Positions 1 to 7,808 of a stretch of 64,000 bases of DNA are shown one piece after another; the first letter of the stretch is position 1, and each line of letters begins with the position of its first letter. The translations under genes were made by a program, and so were the position numbers. The notes beneath the pieces are model-generated. The model worked only from the letters and a program-made list of their open reading frames with translations. It did not search any database and was not told the origin of the DNA. Origin of the DNA: Streptomyces sp. NBC_00513 (lineage in GTDB: Bacteria; Actinomycetota; Actinomycetes; Streptomycetales; Streptomycetaceae); assembly GCF_041431415.1 (NCBI RefSeq), contig NZ_CP107845.1:3782001-3846000 (forward strand). The letters run 5' to 3'.

Positions 1-1
1 C

Positions 2-1312
2 CAGAAGGACGCTTTCGAGTACGGGGACCGCAGCTGGCTCGCCGCCGTGGAGTTGCTGCGAGGTGTGGCACCACTCCAGCCCAAGCGCGCTCCGGGCTAC
101 CTGGAGAACGACAGCCCGTTGGCCCTGCTGTTCAAGGGCTTCCGCCGCAACGACGCGGGCCTGCGCTGCCTCGTACCCGGCGACGGCAACAAGCCTGTCC
201 ACGCGGACACCCGAGACTGGGGCCGGAAGTTCCAAGCAGGCGTCTCCCAGTTCCAGACCGACGAACACTGGTGGCAGGCGGTCCTGCGGCACGAGGAGAT
301 CAAGAACCAGGGCAAGCAGGCGAAGACGGCGGCCAGCGTGCCGGCCCAGCCTGACGAGCAGGCCGTCCTGGGTGCCCTCGGCATGCCCGCCAACATCCCC
401 GCCTCCGGCGCGGCTCAGCCCGATACCGGGCCCAAGGTCGTCTCCGCCGCGCCCGCCCCGGCCGTGGCGATCGAGGAGAGGATGGAGACCCGTGGCGAGC
501 GCCTGGCCCGTTATGAGGACGCGGCGTTGCCGCACGCCTACCTGAGCCGATCGTTCGGGCACCCCGAGCTCGGCTACGTGAAGGTACGGACCCTGCTGCT
601 GAAGCCGGGCAAGCGGCTTCTCGACGACAACGGGCTGCATGTTCCGGTACTCCTCGATCAGCGGTCCGGCAATGAGCTCACCGCCCTCGCCGACCCTGAG
701 CACACCGCGTTCCGACGGTTCGGAGCGGACTACGCCGACCTACTACTGGTCGAACTGGCCGCCGTGCTGAAGGTACGGGCTCGCTCCGACTGGAGCCCGT
801 CCCAGCTCGTCGCCGCGATCCGCGCCGAGTCCCTGCAGGACAGCGCACTCGACGGCACCACCGTCGGCGCGGAGGCCCGCGACCTCCTCGCGGACATCCG
901 CGAGCGTGTGGCCGAGGCCCTCGATCAGAGCGGTGACTACACCACCGCCTACGGTCACCTCTCCAAGGGGGAGGAGACGGCGACCGAGGAGGCGATGATC
1001 GCCGCCGGCCGGGTTGGTCTCGTCGGCCGTGCAGGCCTGGACTCCGGGTTCATCCACCATGTTCCCGCACTGGCTCTGGTCCGGCTCGTCGAGGCGATGC
1101 CGGCTTCGTTCATGGACGGTGCTGTCTTCCGTGGCCCGTACGCCGGGGTGTCCTCGCTGTCCGGGAAGGCCCTGAGCCTGGCCCGGGTCACAGGCTGCCT
1201 CTCGGACGTCGCAACGCTCGGTACCTTCACAGGCGAGGCCACCGCACCACAGCTGCGGCGTGCCCGCCTGAGCATCGCCCTCCTGCGCGACGAACTTGCG
1301 GGGGAGGAATGA
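2..1312 (+). CDS. Unrecognised protein, 5' end outside window (partial)
   Basis: The frame is open from the first base, so the true start lies upstream; 436 residues are visible. I do not recognise the family. An aromatic, charged block near residues 60-100 (GRKFQAGVSQFQTDEHWW) is followed by an Ala/Pro-rich linker (about 115-160) and then a predicted helical C-terminal domain. There are no transmembrane segments and no obvious nucleotide-binding or nuclease motif in the visible part. Two consecutive CTA leucine codons (around 749-754) are unusual for this GC-rich background. The stop overlaps the start of the nuclease-helicase gene (ATGA), so the two are translationally coupled and probably act together. 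It could be the C-terminal part of a larger multidomain protein of a defence-type cassette; that is inference. Confidence 0.75.
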   Translation, partial: QKDAFEYGDRSWLAAVELLRGVAPLQPKRAPGYLENDSPLALLFKGFRRNDAGLRCLVPGDGNKPVHADTRDWGRKFQAGVSQFQTDEHWWQAVLRHEEIKNQGKQAKTAASVPAQPDEQAVLGALGMPANIPASGAAQPDTGPKVVSAAPAPAVAIEERMETRGERLARYEDAALPHAYLSRSFGHPELGYVKVRTLLLKPGKRLLDDNGLHVPVLLDQRSGNELTALADPEHTAFRRFGADYADLLLVELAAVLKVRARSDWSPSQLVAAIRAESLQDSALDGTTVGAEARDLLADIRERVAEALDQSGDYTTAYGHLSKGEETATEEAMIAAGRVGLVGRAGLDSGFIHHVPALALVRLVEAMPASFMDGAVFRGPYAGVSSLSGKALSLARVTGCLSDVATLGTFTGEATAPQLRRARLSIALLRDELAGEE

Positions 1313-2973
1313 GCGCCGCGTTCCTGACGGCTACCGAACTCCGCGAGGGCGGCCCGGAGGGACTGACCAAGGCGCTTGAACGGACCCTGTGGCACCTGGG
1401 ATTCCAGGATGTCCGTGTCATCGACGGAGCCCATGACCACGGCGCCGATCTGCTCGCGGTCCGCGACCGCGAGCAGTGGGTGTTCCAGAGCAAGTGGAAG
1501 GCGCACGGCACAGCCGACCATGCGGGCGTCGACGACCTTGAGCGCGCCCGCACCCACTACCGCGCCGACAAAGCCGTCCTGGTGACCAATACGAACATCG
1601 CTGCGTCGGCCGAGGCGAGGCGTCAGGCGCTGGCGGGGATTGGCGTCGACATCACCCTTTGGCACGGGGCCACTCTGGACGCCATCGGCCAGAGGATGCC
1701 CGACCGCGTGCCAGCCCCCTATGCCCTGCGGCCCTACCAGGAGCAGGCCGTGGCCGCGATCGAACGGGACCTCGACGCCGAAGGGACGGCGCTGTTGGTC
1801 CTGGCGACAGGGCTGGGTAAGACGGTCGTAGGTGGCGAGGTCATCGGCAACCTCCTCGCCTCGCGTCCAGACGCGCGTGTCCTGGTCGTCGCGCACATGC
1901 GCGACCTGGTCGGTCAGCTAGAAAAGGCGCTTTGGCGGCACATCCCGAAGAGCGTGCCCACCCGCCTCCTCACCGGCGAGAACAAGCCCCGGGCCCTCGA
2001 CGGCGTCGTCGTCGCCACTGTCGAGTCGGCGCTGTCCGCCGTACGTACGGGCTACGAGCCCGACCTCATCATGATCGACGAGACCCACCACGTGGCCGAG
2101 ACCGGCAGGTTTGCGGAACTCCTCGATCTGTGTGGGACTACGGGGCAATTCGGGGTCACCGCCACGCCCTGGCGCGGCGACAAGTTCGATATCACCGCCC
2201 GCTTCGGTCAGCCGAGCTTCAAGATGGGTATCGCCGAGGGCATGGCGGCGGGCTACCTGTCGGCTGTCGACTACAAGTTGTACGCGGACGGCGTCGACTG
2301 GGATGCCGTGCAGGACATCAGCCGACACGGTTACTCCATCAAGGACCTCAATCGGCGCCTGTTCCTTCCCCAGCGGGACGAGGAGATCGTCGAGCACCTG
2401 CGGGCGGCCTGGCGCGAGACGGCCGAGCCCCGCGCCATCGTGTTCTGCCAGACAATCGAGCACGCCGAGCACATGGCAGGAGTCCTTGCTGTCTCGGACC
2501 CGGCGTGGGTTAGGGCCTCCCACCTGCATAGCGGCCTGCCGAAGCGTCACCGCGACGTCTTGCTAAACGAGTTCCGCCTCGGCCGTGTCCCAGTGATCAC
2601 CTGCGTTGACGTGTTCAACGAGGGCGTAGACGTTCCGGACGTGAACCTGATCGCCTTCCTGCGCGTCACCCACAGCCGCAGGATCTTTGTGCAGCAGCTC
2701 GGCCGCGGCCTACGGCTGAGCCCCGGCAAAAGGGCCCTGAAGGTCCTCGACTTCGTGACCGACATCCGCCGCGCCGCAGCGGTGCTGAACCTGCGGCGGA
2801 CGCTGGAGGCCGAGGAGTCCGAGCACCTGGAATTGCCCCACGTCTCTCGGATCGAATTCCAGGACGAGACGGTCGGCTCCCTGATGGACATGTGGATCCA
2901 GGACGCCGCAGACCTTGAGACCGCGGCGGACGAGGTCCGCCTCCAATTCCCCCTACCGAAAGGAATCCTGTGA
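1309..2973 (+). CDS. Mrr-type endonuclease fused to SF2 (ResIII/DEAD-like) helicase
   Basis: This 554-aa protein joins a restriction-endonuclease-like domain to a superfamily 2 helicase. Residues about 15-125 carry the Mrr-type active-site pattern: Asp47 in HDHGADLLA followed by Gln60-Ser-Lys62. The helicase follows: Q-like motif RPYQEQA (141-147), Walker A ATGLGKT (166-172), Walker B DETH (257-260), motif III TATPWR (284-289), and motif VI QQLGRGLR near residue 465. Such fusions are known as stand-alone or operon-borne DNA-targeting proteins of restriction and anti-phage systems. The start overlaps the previous stop and the stop overlaps the next start, so it is the middle of an operon. It contains rare CTA codons. 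The motifs are clear; the biological target is unknown. Confidence 0.88.
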   Translation: MSAAFLTATELREGGPEGLTKALERTLWHLGFQDVRVIDGAHDHGADLLAVRDREQWVFQSKWKAHGTADHAGVDDLERARTHYRADKAVLVTNTNIAASAEARRQALAGIGVDITLWHGATLDAIGQRMPDRVPAPYALRPYQEQAVAAIERDLDAEGTALLVLATGLGKTVVGGEVIGNLLASRPDARVLVVAHMRDLVGQLEKALWRHIPKSVPTRLLTGENKPRALDGVVVATVESALSAVRTGYEPDLIMIDETHHVAETGRFAELLDLCGTTGQFGVTATPWRGDKFDITARFGQPSFKMGIAEGMAAGYLSAVDYKLYADGVDWDAVQDISRHGYSIKDLNRRLFLPQRDEEIVEHLRAAWRETAEPRAIVFCQTIEHAEHMAGVLAVSDPAWVRASHLHSGLPKRHRDVLLNEFRLGRVPVITCVDVFNEGVDVPDVNLIAFLRVTHSRRIFVQQLGRGLRLSPGKRALKVLDFVTDIRRAAAVLNLRRTLEAEESEHLELPHVSRIEFQDETVGSLMDMWIQDAADLETAADEVRLQFPLPKGIL

Positions 2974-3569
2974 CCGACTATAAGATCCCGGCTGCCGTCG
3001 AGAGGGCCGTGTGCACTCGGATCTACTCCCAGGCCGACGAAGCCCATTGGCCGCACCTCCAGGACGCGGACCGCACCCGCTTGTACCGCGAGTGGACGGA
3101 GGACCCGGAGATCGGCGGCCGCCTTCTTGACTTCGTGGGGCAGCGGGCCAACATCCGGCCGTGGCTGAAGGACTGCCCCATGAAGGAGTACGAGCGGGCG
3201 CGGCGCGGAGAAGGAAAGTACGCCAAGTACGTGACGCGGCCGGCCGCGACGCTCGAACAGATGGTAGCGGCGACGTTCGGCCCCGACTGGGAGGTCATTC
3301 CGGAGACCACTCAGCAGAAGCCGATGCGCGTGAGGATCCGTGAGATCGGTACCGAGGACGAGGAGCAGCACTTCGTGGCCGGCACGGAGGCGAACCTCAA
3401 GCACCTCGTGTGGCCCGCCATCCTCGACCGGTCCACTGGTGGGGCCTGGCCGTGGACGGTCTGCATCGTCGACCCGTTCCGGGCTCCGGTATCGCCCGAG
3501 AAGAAGGAGGGGCATCAGCGCATGGCGGAGTTCCTCGGGGTGCGGTTCGTCTATTTCAACGAGATGTAG
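2970..3569 (+). CDS. Unknown 199-aa protein of the nuclease-helicase cassette
   Basis: The GTG start overlaps the TGA of the nuclease-helicase gene, giving a 4-base coupling. I do not recognise the family. The N-terminal third is rich in Trp, Arg and Asp (HWPHLQDADRTRLYREW); the C-terminal third has LVWPAILDRSTGG and a hydrophobic strand WTVCIVDP. There is no signal peptide or membrane segment, so it is probably cytoplasmic. Position and coupling suggest a small subunit or regulator acting with the nuclease-helicase; nothing in the sequence proves that. Confidence 0.72.
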   Translation: MTDYKIPAAVERAVCTRIYSQADEAHWPHLQDADRTRLYREWTEDPEIGGRLLDFVGQRANIRPWLKDCPMKEYERARRGEGKYAKYVTRPAATLEQMVAATFGPDWEVIPETTQQKPMRVRIREIGTEDEEQHFVAGTEANLKHLVWPAILDRSTGGAWPWTVCIVDPFRAPVSPEKKEGHQRMAEFLGVRFVYFNEM

Positions 3570-3578
3570 GGGGAGCCG

Positions 3579-4919
3579 ATGGGGGACGAGTGGTCCATGG
3601 CCAGGCATCTGCGCAGGGTGTGGGAGGAGGTTTTCGACGAGCGGGAGAGGGTCGTCGTCGCGGGTCGGTCTGAGGGGCGGACTCTGGACGAGGTTGGAGC
3701 GGCGCTCGGGCTGAGCCGCGAACGCGCGCGCCAGATCCAGAATGGGGCGCGGAGGCGGATCGCGGAGGTGCCAGACTTCTTCCAGGACGGTTGGCGGGAT
3801 GTGGCTCGGGCTACGGGCGCAGGCCCGGCCACCCCGCGAGGGGCCTTCGCCGCCGCGCTTGAGCTCGTCGACCACGTGTTGCTGGACGAGCTGCTGACAG
3901 CAGCTGGGCTGGACGTGCCGAGGACGTGGGCAGGGCCCCTGCGTGGCTGGTGGACCACGGATCCCGGCGCCTTGAGGGTCGCCCTACGCCGCCTTGTCGA
4001 AGCCGCGCCCTTCCGCGGCGACGACGTCGCCCTGGAGGCCTTCGCCGCAGGACTACCAGCAGGCCTCCCTCTGGCGCGACTCCTGAGCCACTCCGAGTCC
4101 CGGCTCGTCTTGAGTCCCGACGGGCACTGGGTTCGCCGTAAGGCGCGGGGGCGAGACGCGGCGTACCTGTCGTTGCTGGAGAACGGGCGTCCGTGCCGGG
4201 CCGACGACCTGCTCGCCCCGATGGCCGCGACGACCGTCGCGGCCGTGCGGGAGGCGCTGCGTCGTGACGACCGGTTCCGGCAGATCCGGCCCGAAGGCAC
4301 CTGGGCCCTGACTGAGTGGACGCACCTGCGCGCCTCTACGTACTCCACCGCTGTGGAGGCGATGGTCGCGGTGGTAACCGAGTCGGGCCCCCTATCCGTG
4401 ACACGGCTCTTCGCCACGGTCGCGGAGCTGTACCCCGTCACGCAGTGGCGCCTGAAGCAGTGCTTGCTGAGTGACCAGCTTGGTGAGACCCCTGACGGCC
4501 TCGTCGACCTAGTCTCCCGTGGTGCCCGCCCCTTTGAGGAGGAGGAACCGGCCCGACCAGAGACGATGGCCATCGAAGGAGAGGTCCTCGGCGTACGGAT
4601 CCTCGTGAACCGGGACATCCTGCGCGGAAGTGGTGTCAATGTGCACACCTGGCTGACCTGGCGGCTCGGGCTGCGCCGGGCACCGATGAGCCGCACGTTC
4701 ACGATGCCCGGGAACCACTCACCTCTCGTCGTTCGCCGCGGCACCAGTGGCGCCCAACTCTCCAGCCTGCGGCGCCACGCGCTCGAACTCGGGGTCGCCG
4801 ATGGTTGCGTGCTCGCGGTCCTCCTACGCCTCGACGGCGGCACCGCGCGCGTCGGCCACGGCTGCGCACCGGAAACCTGTCCGGCGCGGGCCGCCACGCC
4901 GCATGCGGTGAACCTCTGA
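3579..4919 (+). CDS. Sigma-region-4-like HTH protein with probable winged-helix segments
   Basis: A 446-aa protein starting 9 bases after the previous stop, with a purine-rich GGGGGA ribosome site. Residues about 18-62 look like sigma-70 region 4: a helix with DERERVVVAGRSEGRT, then DEVGAALGLSRERARQIQ, the pattern that contacts the -35 element in sigma factors. There is no region 2, so it is not a full sigma factor. Two later blocks (about 190-240 and 244-315) read like winged helices; the first ends with the strand EGTWALTEW, reminiscent of HARE-HTH domains found with restriction systems. The C-terminal 110 residues are unrecognised. It is the last gene of the cassette and could be a DNA sensor or its transcription regulator. 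Confidence 0.8.
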   Translation: MGDEWSMARHLRRVWEEVFDERERVVVAGRSEGRTLDEVGAALGLSRERARQIQNGARRRIAEVPDFFQDGWRDVARATGAGPATPRGAFAAALELVDHVLLDELLTAAGLDVPRTWAGPLRGWWTTDPGALRVALRRLVEAAPFRGDDVALEAFAAGLPAGLPLARLLSHSESRLVLSPDGHWVRRKARGRDAAYLSLLENGRPCRADDLLAPMAATTVAAVREALRRDDRFRQIRPEGTWALTEWTHLRASTYSTAVEAMVAVVTESGPLSVTRLFATVAELYPVTQWRLKQCLLSDQLGETPDGLVDLVSRGARPFEEEEPARPETMAIEGEVLGVRILVNRDILRGSGVNVHTWLTWRLGLRRAPMSRTFTMPGNHSPLVVRRGTSGAQLSSLRRHALELGVADGCVLAVLLRLDGGTARVGHGCAPETCPARAATPHAVNL

Positions 4920-5128
4920 CGTGGTGTCGGCACCAGCGCTCTCGGCCCACCCTGGGCCCGCTTACCCATGGCCACCTCGCTCCGCAACGTCAAGGGAGGG
5001 CTGTCTGGGTGGGAGCCAGCGGGGAGCCGATCTACTCCCCGAAGCCCGTTGAGACTCCCCTAGACCGTTCGAGGCCAAGGCGTTGACCAGGGGAAACGTC
5101 GTTCGCGCAGGTGGGGATCTTGGGTGGA

Positions 5129-5174
5129 CCTCGTTCGGGACGAAGAGGTCGTGGGTTCAAATCCCGCCACCCCA
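5129..5174 (+). other. 3' half of a tRNA-Pro(CGG) gene: probable attachment-site remnant
   Basis: The sequence from the anticodon loop (TTCGGGA, anticodon CGG) through the variable region, a paired T arm (GTGGG/CCCGC around TTCAAAT) and the 3' acceptor strand CACCCC matches the 3' half of tRNA-Pro. The D arm and 5' acceptor strand are absent, and the 5' side of the anticodon stem carries a mismatch. A 3'-half tRNA next to a foreign-looking operon is what site-specific integration into a tRNA gene leaves at one end. The intact tRNA would then lie at the other end of the element, left of this window. Confidence 0.72.
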
Positions 5175-5192
5175 ACTTCGTAAGACCAGTTC

Positions 5193-5225
5193 AAGGGCTT
5201 GATCCGCATCGCGGGTCAGGCCCTT
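5193..5225 (+). terminator. Hairpin terminator behind the tRNA remnant
   Basis: The arms AAGGGCTTGATCC (5193-5205) and GGGTCAGGCCCTT (5213-5225) pair along their whole length with two G-U pairs, and T-rich sequence follows. Its place 19 bases after the tRNA 3' end fits the original tRNA terminator kept on the chromosomal side of the junction. Confidence 0.7.
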
Positions 5226-5306
5226 TCTGCGTCTCGGGGCCCCTGTGGTGGGGCCGTGCCGGTCGGTCGGCGGGCCCGTCGGGTGGATTCGGGGGAGCAT
5301 GGAGGG

Positions 5307-6416
5307 ATGGAGACGGCATCCCCGGGGGGTGTCGGTGGGCCGGGTCGGGTGGCCGCGGTCGGGGAGGGGATCGGGGCGGACGAGCTGGCGCTGGCCGCCC
5401 GCAACCACGGTCTGCCCTTGGAGGCGCTGCGCTACGAGGTGACGCCGGCCGGGTTGCACTACGTACTGGTGCACTACGACATCCCCGCGGCCGACGTGGA
5501 CAGGTGGCGGTTGCGGGTCGGTGGGCGGGTGCGGAACGCGGTGGAGTGGGGGCTGGACGAGCTGCGGGCCCGGCCGGCGGTCACGCGGCGGGTGACGATG
5601 GAGTGTGCCGGGAACGGGCGGGCGCGGTTGTCGCCGAGGCCGGTGAGTCAGCCCTGGCTGGTGGAGGCGGTGGGGACGGCCGACTGGACGGGGGTGGCGC
5701 TGGGCGGGCTGCTCGCCGAGGCGGGCGTGGAGCCGGACGCGGTGGAGGCGGTGTTCACGGGCGCCGACCACGGGTTCGAGCGCGGGGTGGAGCAGGACTA
5801 CCGGCGGAGTCTGCCGCTGCCGATCGACGCGGACGTGTTGGTCGCGTACGAGATGAACGGGCGGCCGCTGCCGCCGCAGCACGGGTGTCCGCTGCGACTG
5901 GTGGTGCCCGGCTGGTACGGGATGGCCCATGTGAAGTGGCTGACGGAGATCACGCTGGTCGACGTGCCGTTCACCGGGTTTCAGCAGTCCGTGGCCTACC
6001 GGTTGCGGCAGTCGCCCGAGGAGCCCGGGGAGCCCGTGACCCTGATCGAGCCGCGTGCCCTGATGGCGCCGCCGGGCTTCCCCGACTTCATGTCCCGTAC
6101 CCGTGTCGTGCGGCCCGGGCCGGTGTCGTTGGCGGGCCGGGCCTGGTCGGGGTACGGGCCGGTGGTACGGGTGGAGTTCAGTGCCGACGCGGGCCTGACC
6201 TGGGTCGACGTGGAGGTGGCGGCGCCGGCCGGCGGGCGCTGCGCCTGGCAGGCCTGGCACGGGGCGTGGGAGGCGAGGCCGGGCGAACACACCCTGGTCG
6301 TACGGGCCACTGACGCGAAGGGGCGGCGGCAGCCGCTCGAACAGGCCTGGAACCGGGGCGGCTTCGGCAACAACGCGGTCCAACGGGTGGCGGTGGTGTG
6401 TGCCCCCAAGGGGTGA
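5307..6416 (+). CDS. Molybdopterin-dependent sulfite oxidase family protein
   Basis: 369 aa. The motif TMECAGNGRA holds Cys100, the residue that ligates molybdenum in sulfite oxidases. It lies in a domain with further family blocks (HGCPLRLVVPGWYGMAHVKWL, about 195-215), followed by a C-terminal Mo-co dimerisation-type domain (about 265-365). Known members oxidise sulfite or act as related oxidoreductases using the molybdenum cofactor. No heme domain, twin-arginine signal or membrane segment is visible, so it is probably a soluble cytoplasmic type. ATG 5307 is chosen because conserved sequence begins soon after; a purine-rich GGAGGG abuts it, so a slightly later start is possible. It is the first intact chromosomal gene right of the tRNA remnant. 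Confidence 0.85.
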   Translation: METASPGGVGGPGRVAAVGEGIGADELALAARNHGLPLEALRYEVTPAGLHYVLVHYDIPAADVDRWRLRVGGRVRNAVEWGLDELRARPAVTRRVTMECAGNGRARLSPRPVSQPWLVEAVGTADWTGVALGGLLAEAGVEPDAVEAVFTGADHGFERGVEQDYRRSLPLPIDADVLVAYEMNGRPLPPQHGCPLRLVVPGWYGMAHVKWLTEITLVDVPFTGFQQSVAYRLRQSPEEPGEPVTLIEPRALMAPPGFPDFMSRTRVVRPGPVSLAGRAWSGYGPVVRVEFSADAGLTWVDVEVAAPAGGRCAWQAWHGAWEARPGEHTLVVRATDAKGRRQPLEQAWNRGGFGNNAVQRVAVVCAPKG

Positions 6417-6447
6417 CCCGTTCGACCGCCGGTGGTGGTGAGGGGAT

Positions 6448-6969
6448 TCAGCGCTCCCGGTCCGGGTGGACGTCCGGGTAGGCGTCGAGTTCCGTGCGGA
6501 CCAGGGCGACGAACTCCCGGGTGCGGGTGTCGACCGAGCGGTCCTCGGCCAGCCGGTGGAGGTGGTCGAGGACGGCGTCGACCGTGTCGAAGGGGCCGAC
6601 GGGGCGCAGCAGCCACAGGCGGCCCCGGGGGCGGGGCGGCAGGCCGAGGTCGGCGAGGCCGGCCACTGATTCGGCGTCGAGGAGGTCCAGGTCCTCGGCC
6701 GGGAGCGGGGCGCATTCCACGCGCGTGATGTGTCCGTGGCCGTCCAGTTCGCTCTCGACGGCCCAGTGGGTGCCTCGGTCCGGGATCCAGGTGCGGGCCC
6801 GCGGGGGCCAGACGTAGGGGAGGAAGAGCCACGTCGCGGTCTCGGGTGCGGGCTCCCAGCCGAGCGTCTCCAGTTCCCGGATCTCGGGCAGTCGGTCCGG
6901 TTCCTGTTCGCTGCGTCCGGTGCGGCGCAGTGCGAGGGGGTGGGGTGATCCGGTCTCGTCCCAGGACAT
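6448..6969 (-). CDS. Conserved hypothetical protein, 173 aa
   Basis: A soluble 173-aa acidic protein, convergent with the sulfite oxidase gene. It is rich in Trp, Pro and Leu, with a central block around residues 45-75 (WLFLPYVWPPRARTW, then ESELDGHGHITRVECAPL) and no membrane segment or catalytic motif that I recognise. Codon use is like its neighbours, supporting a real gene. I cannot propose a function. Confidence 0.65.
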   Translation of the reverse strand: MSWDETGSPHPLALRRTGRSEQEPDRLPEIRELETLGWEPAPETATWLFLPYVWPPRARTWIPDRGTHWAVESELDGHGHITRVECAPLPAEDLDLLDAESVAGLADLGLPPRPRGRLWLLRPVGPFDTVDAVLDHLHRLAEDRSVDTRTREFVALVRTELDAYPDVHPDRER

Positions 6970-7085
6970 GCGGGCACGCTATCGGACGGGGTGGCGGATG
7001 TGCGTGACCCTGTGGGGTGCCGGCGGCTCCGGGCGTAGGGTGGGCCGTAAGTAGACGCTGTCCACATCTTGGAATCGACGATCCC

Positions 7086-7733
7086 ATGACCCAACCGGCC
7101 ACCGAACCGCCGCGCAAGCGCACCACCTACCGCCACGGCAACCTCCGCGGCGCCCTGCTCGACGCGGCTCTGGAACTGGCCCGCGAGGGCGGGCCCGACG
7201 CGGTCTCGCTGCGCGAGGTCACCCGGCGGGCCGGGGTCTCGCCCAACGCCGCGTACCGGCACTTCGCCGACCGGGGGGCGCTGGTGCACGCGGTCTCGCA
7301 GGCCGCGATGGCGCACGTCGCGCGGGCGATGGAGGCCGAGATCGACGCCCTCCCGACGGCCGGCGATCCCGCGGCGGGGGCACGGGCGCGCTTCCGGGCG
7401 GTGGGGACGGGGTACATCCGCTTCGCCGTCACCGAGCCGGGCTGGTTCCGGACGGCGTTCCACGTCCCGGCCGACATGGTCCACGCCGTCGACACGACGG
7501 CCGCCGGCGAGGGCGGGCTCACTCCCTTCGAGCTGCTCGGCACCGCCCTGGACGGGCTCGTGCACTGCGGGGTGCTGGCCGCCGAACGTCGCCCGGGCGC
7601 GGAGTTCCTCGCCTGGTCGGCGGTGCACGGCCTGGCCGCGCTGGTGGTCGACGGCCCGCTGCGCGGGGTCGCCCCGGAGCGGGTCCACGACGCGGGCCAG
7701 GACGTGATCACGATGGTGGAGCGGGGGCTCTGA
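7086..7733 (+). CDS. TetR/AcrR family transcriptional regulator
   Basis: 215 aa. The N-terminal TetR DNA-binding domain is clear: TYRHGNLRGALLDAALELAR, then SLREVTRRAGVSPNAAYRHF as the helix-turn-helix (about residues 41-60). The C-terminal ligand domain is of the type with a WHG-like motif (EFLAWSAVHGLAALVVDG near 178-195). ATG 7086 is chosen because it begins the usual short basic N-terminus. It is convergent with codA, so its target is more likely itself or a distant gene. Confidence 0.85.
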   Translation: MTQPATEPPRKRTTYRHGNLRGALLDAALELAREGGPDAVSLREVTRRAGVSPNAAYRHFADRGALVHAVSQAAMAHVARAMEAEIDALPTAGDPAAGARARFRAVGTGYIRFAVTEPGWFRTAFHVPADMVHAVDTTAAGEGGLTPFELLGTALDGLVHCGVLAAERRPGAEFLAWSAVHGLAALVVDGPLRGVAPERVHDAGQDVITMVERGL

Positions 7734-7748
7734 GACGGCTCGGACCAG

Positions 7749-7798
7749 GGGCGCGGCGGCTCGGCGGCCGTGCTCGGGCCGTGCACGTCGCCGCGCCC
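7749..7798. terminator. Bidirectional hairpin between convergent TetR and codA genes
   Basis: GGGCGCGGCG (7749-7758) and CGCCGCGCCC (7789-7798) are perfect 10-bp arms with a 30-base GC-rich loop. The position between two gene ends supports a terminator role; there is no clear T tract. Confidence 0.45.
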
Positions 7799-7808
7799 GA
7801 GCGGCGAC

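Larger units (their letters stand above)
4920..5306. other. Gene-free junction between cassette and core chromosome
   Basis: These 387 bases hold no convincing gene. They contain the tRNA-Pro remnant and, right after it, the native tRNA terminator; everything to the right reads as ordinary chromosome. I see no integrase gene here, so the integrase, if any, is outside the window. Confidence 0.6.

Noticed and set aside
1..1312. First gene as a known GHKL/HSP90-type ATPase
   Set aside because: The visible part has no ATP-binding motif; the idea rests only on neighbourhood, so no family is assigned.
5098..5174. Intact tRNA-Pro gene
   Set aside because: The 5' acceptor strand and D arm are missing; only the 3' half fits.
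5157..7688. 843-residue open frame on the minus strand
   Set aside because: It is antisense to the sulfite oxidase and TetR genes, which have clear family motifs; its translation is Arg/Pro-rich without conserved blocks.
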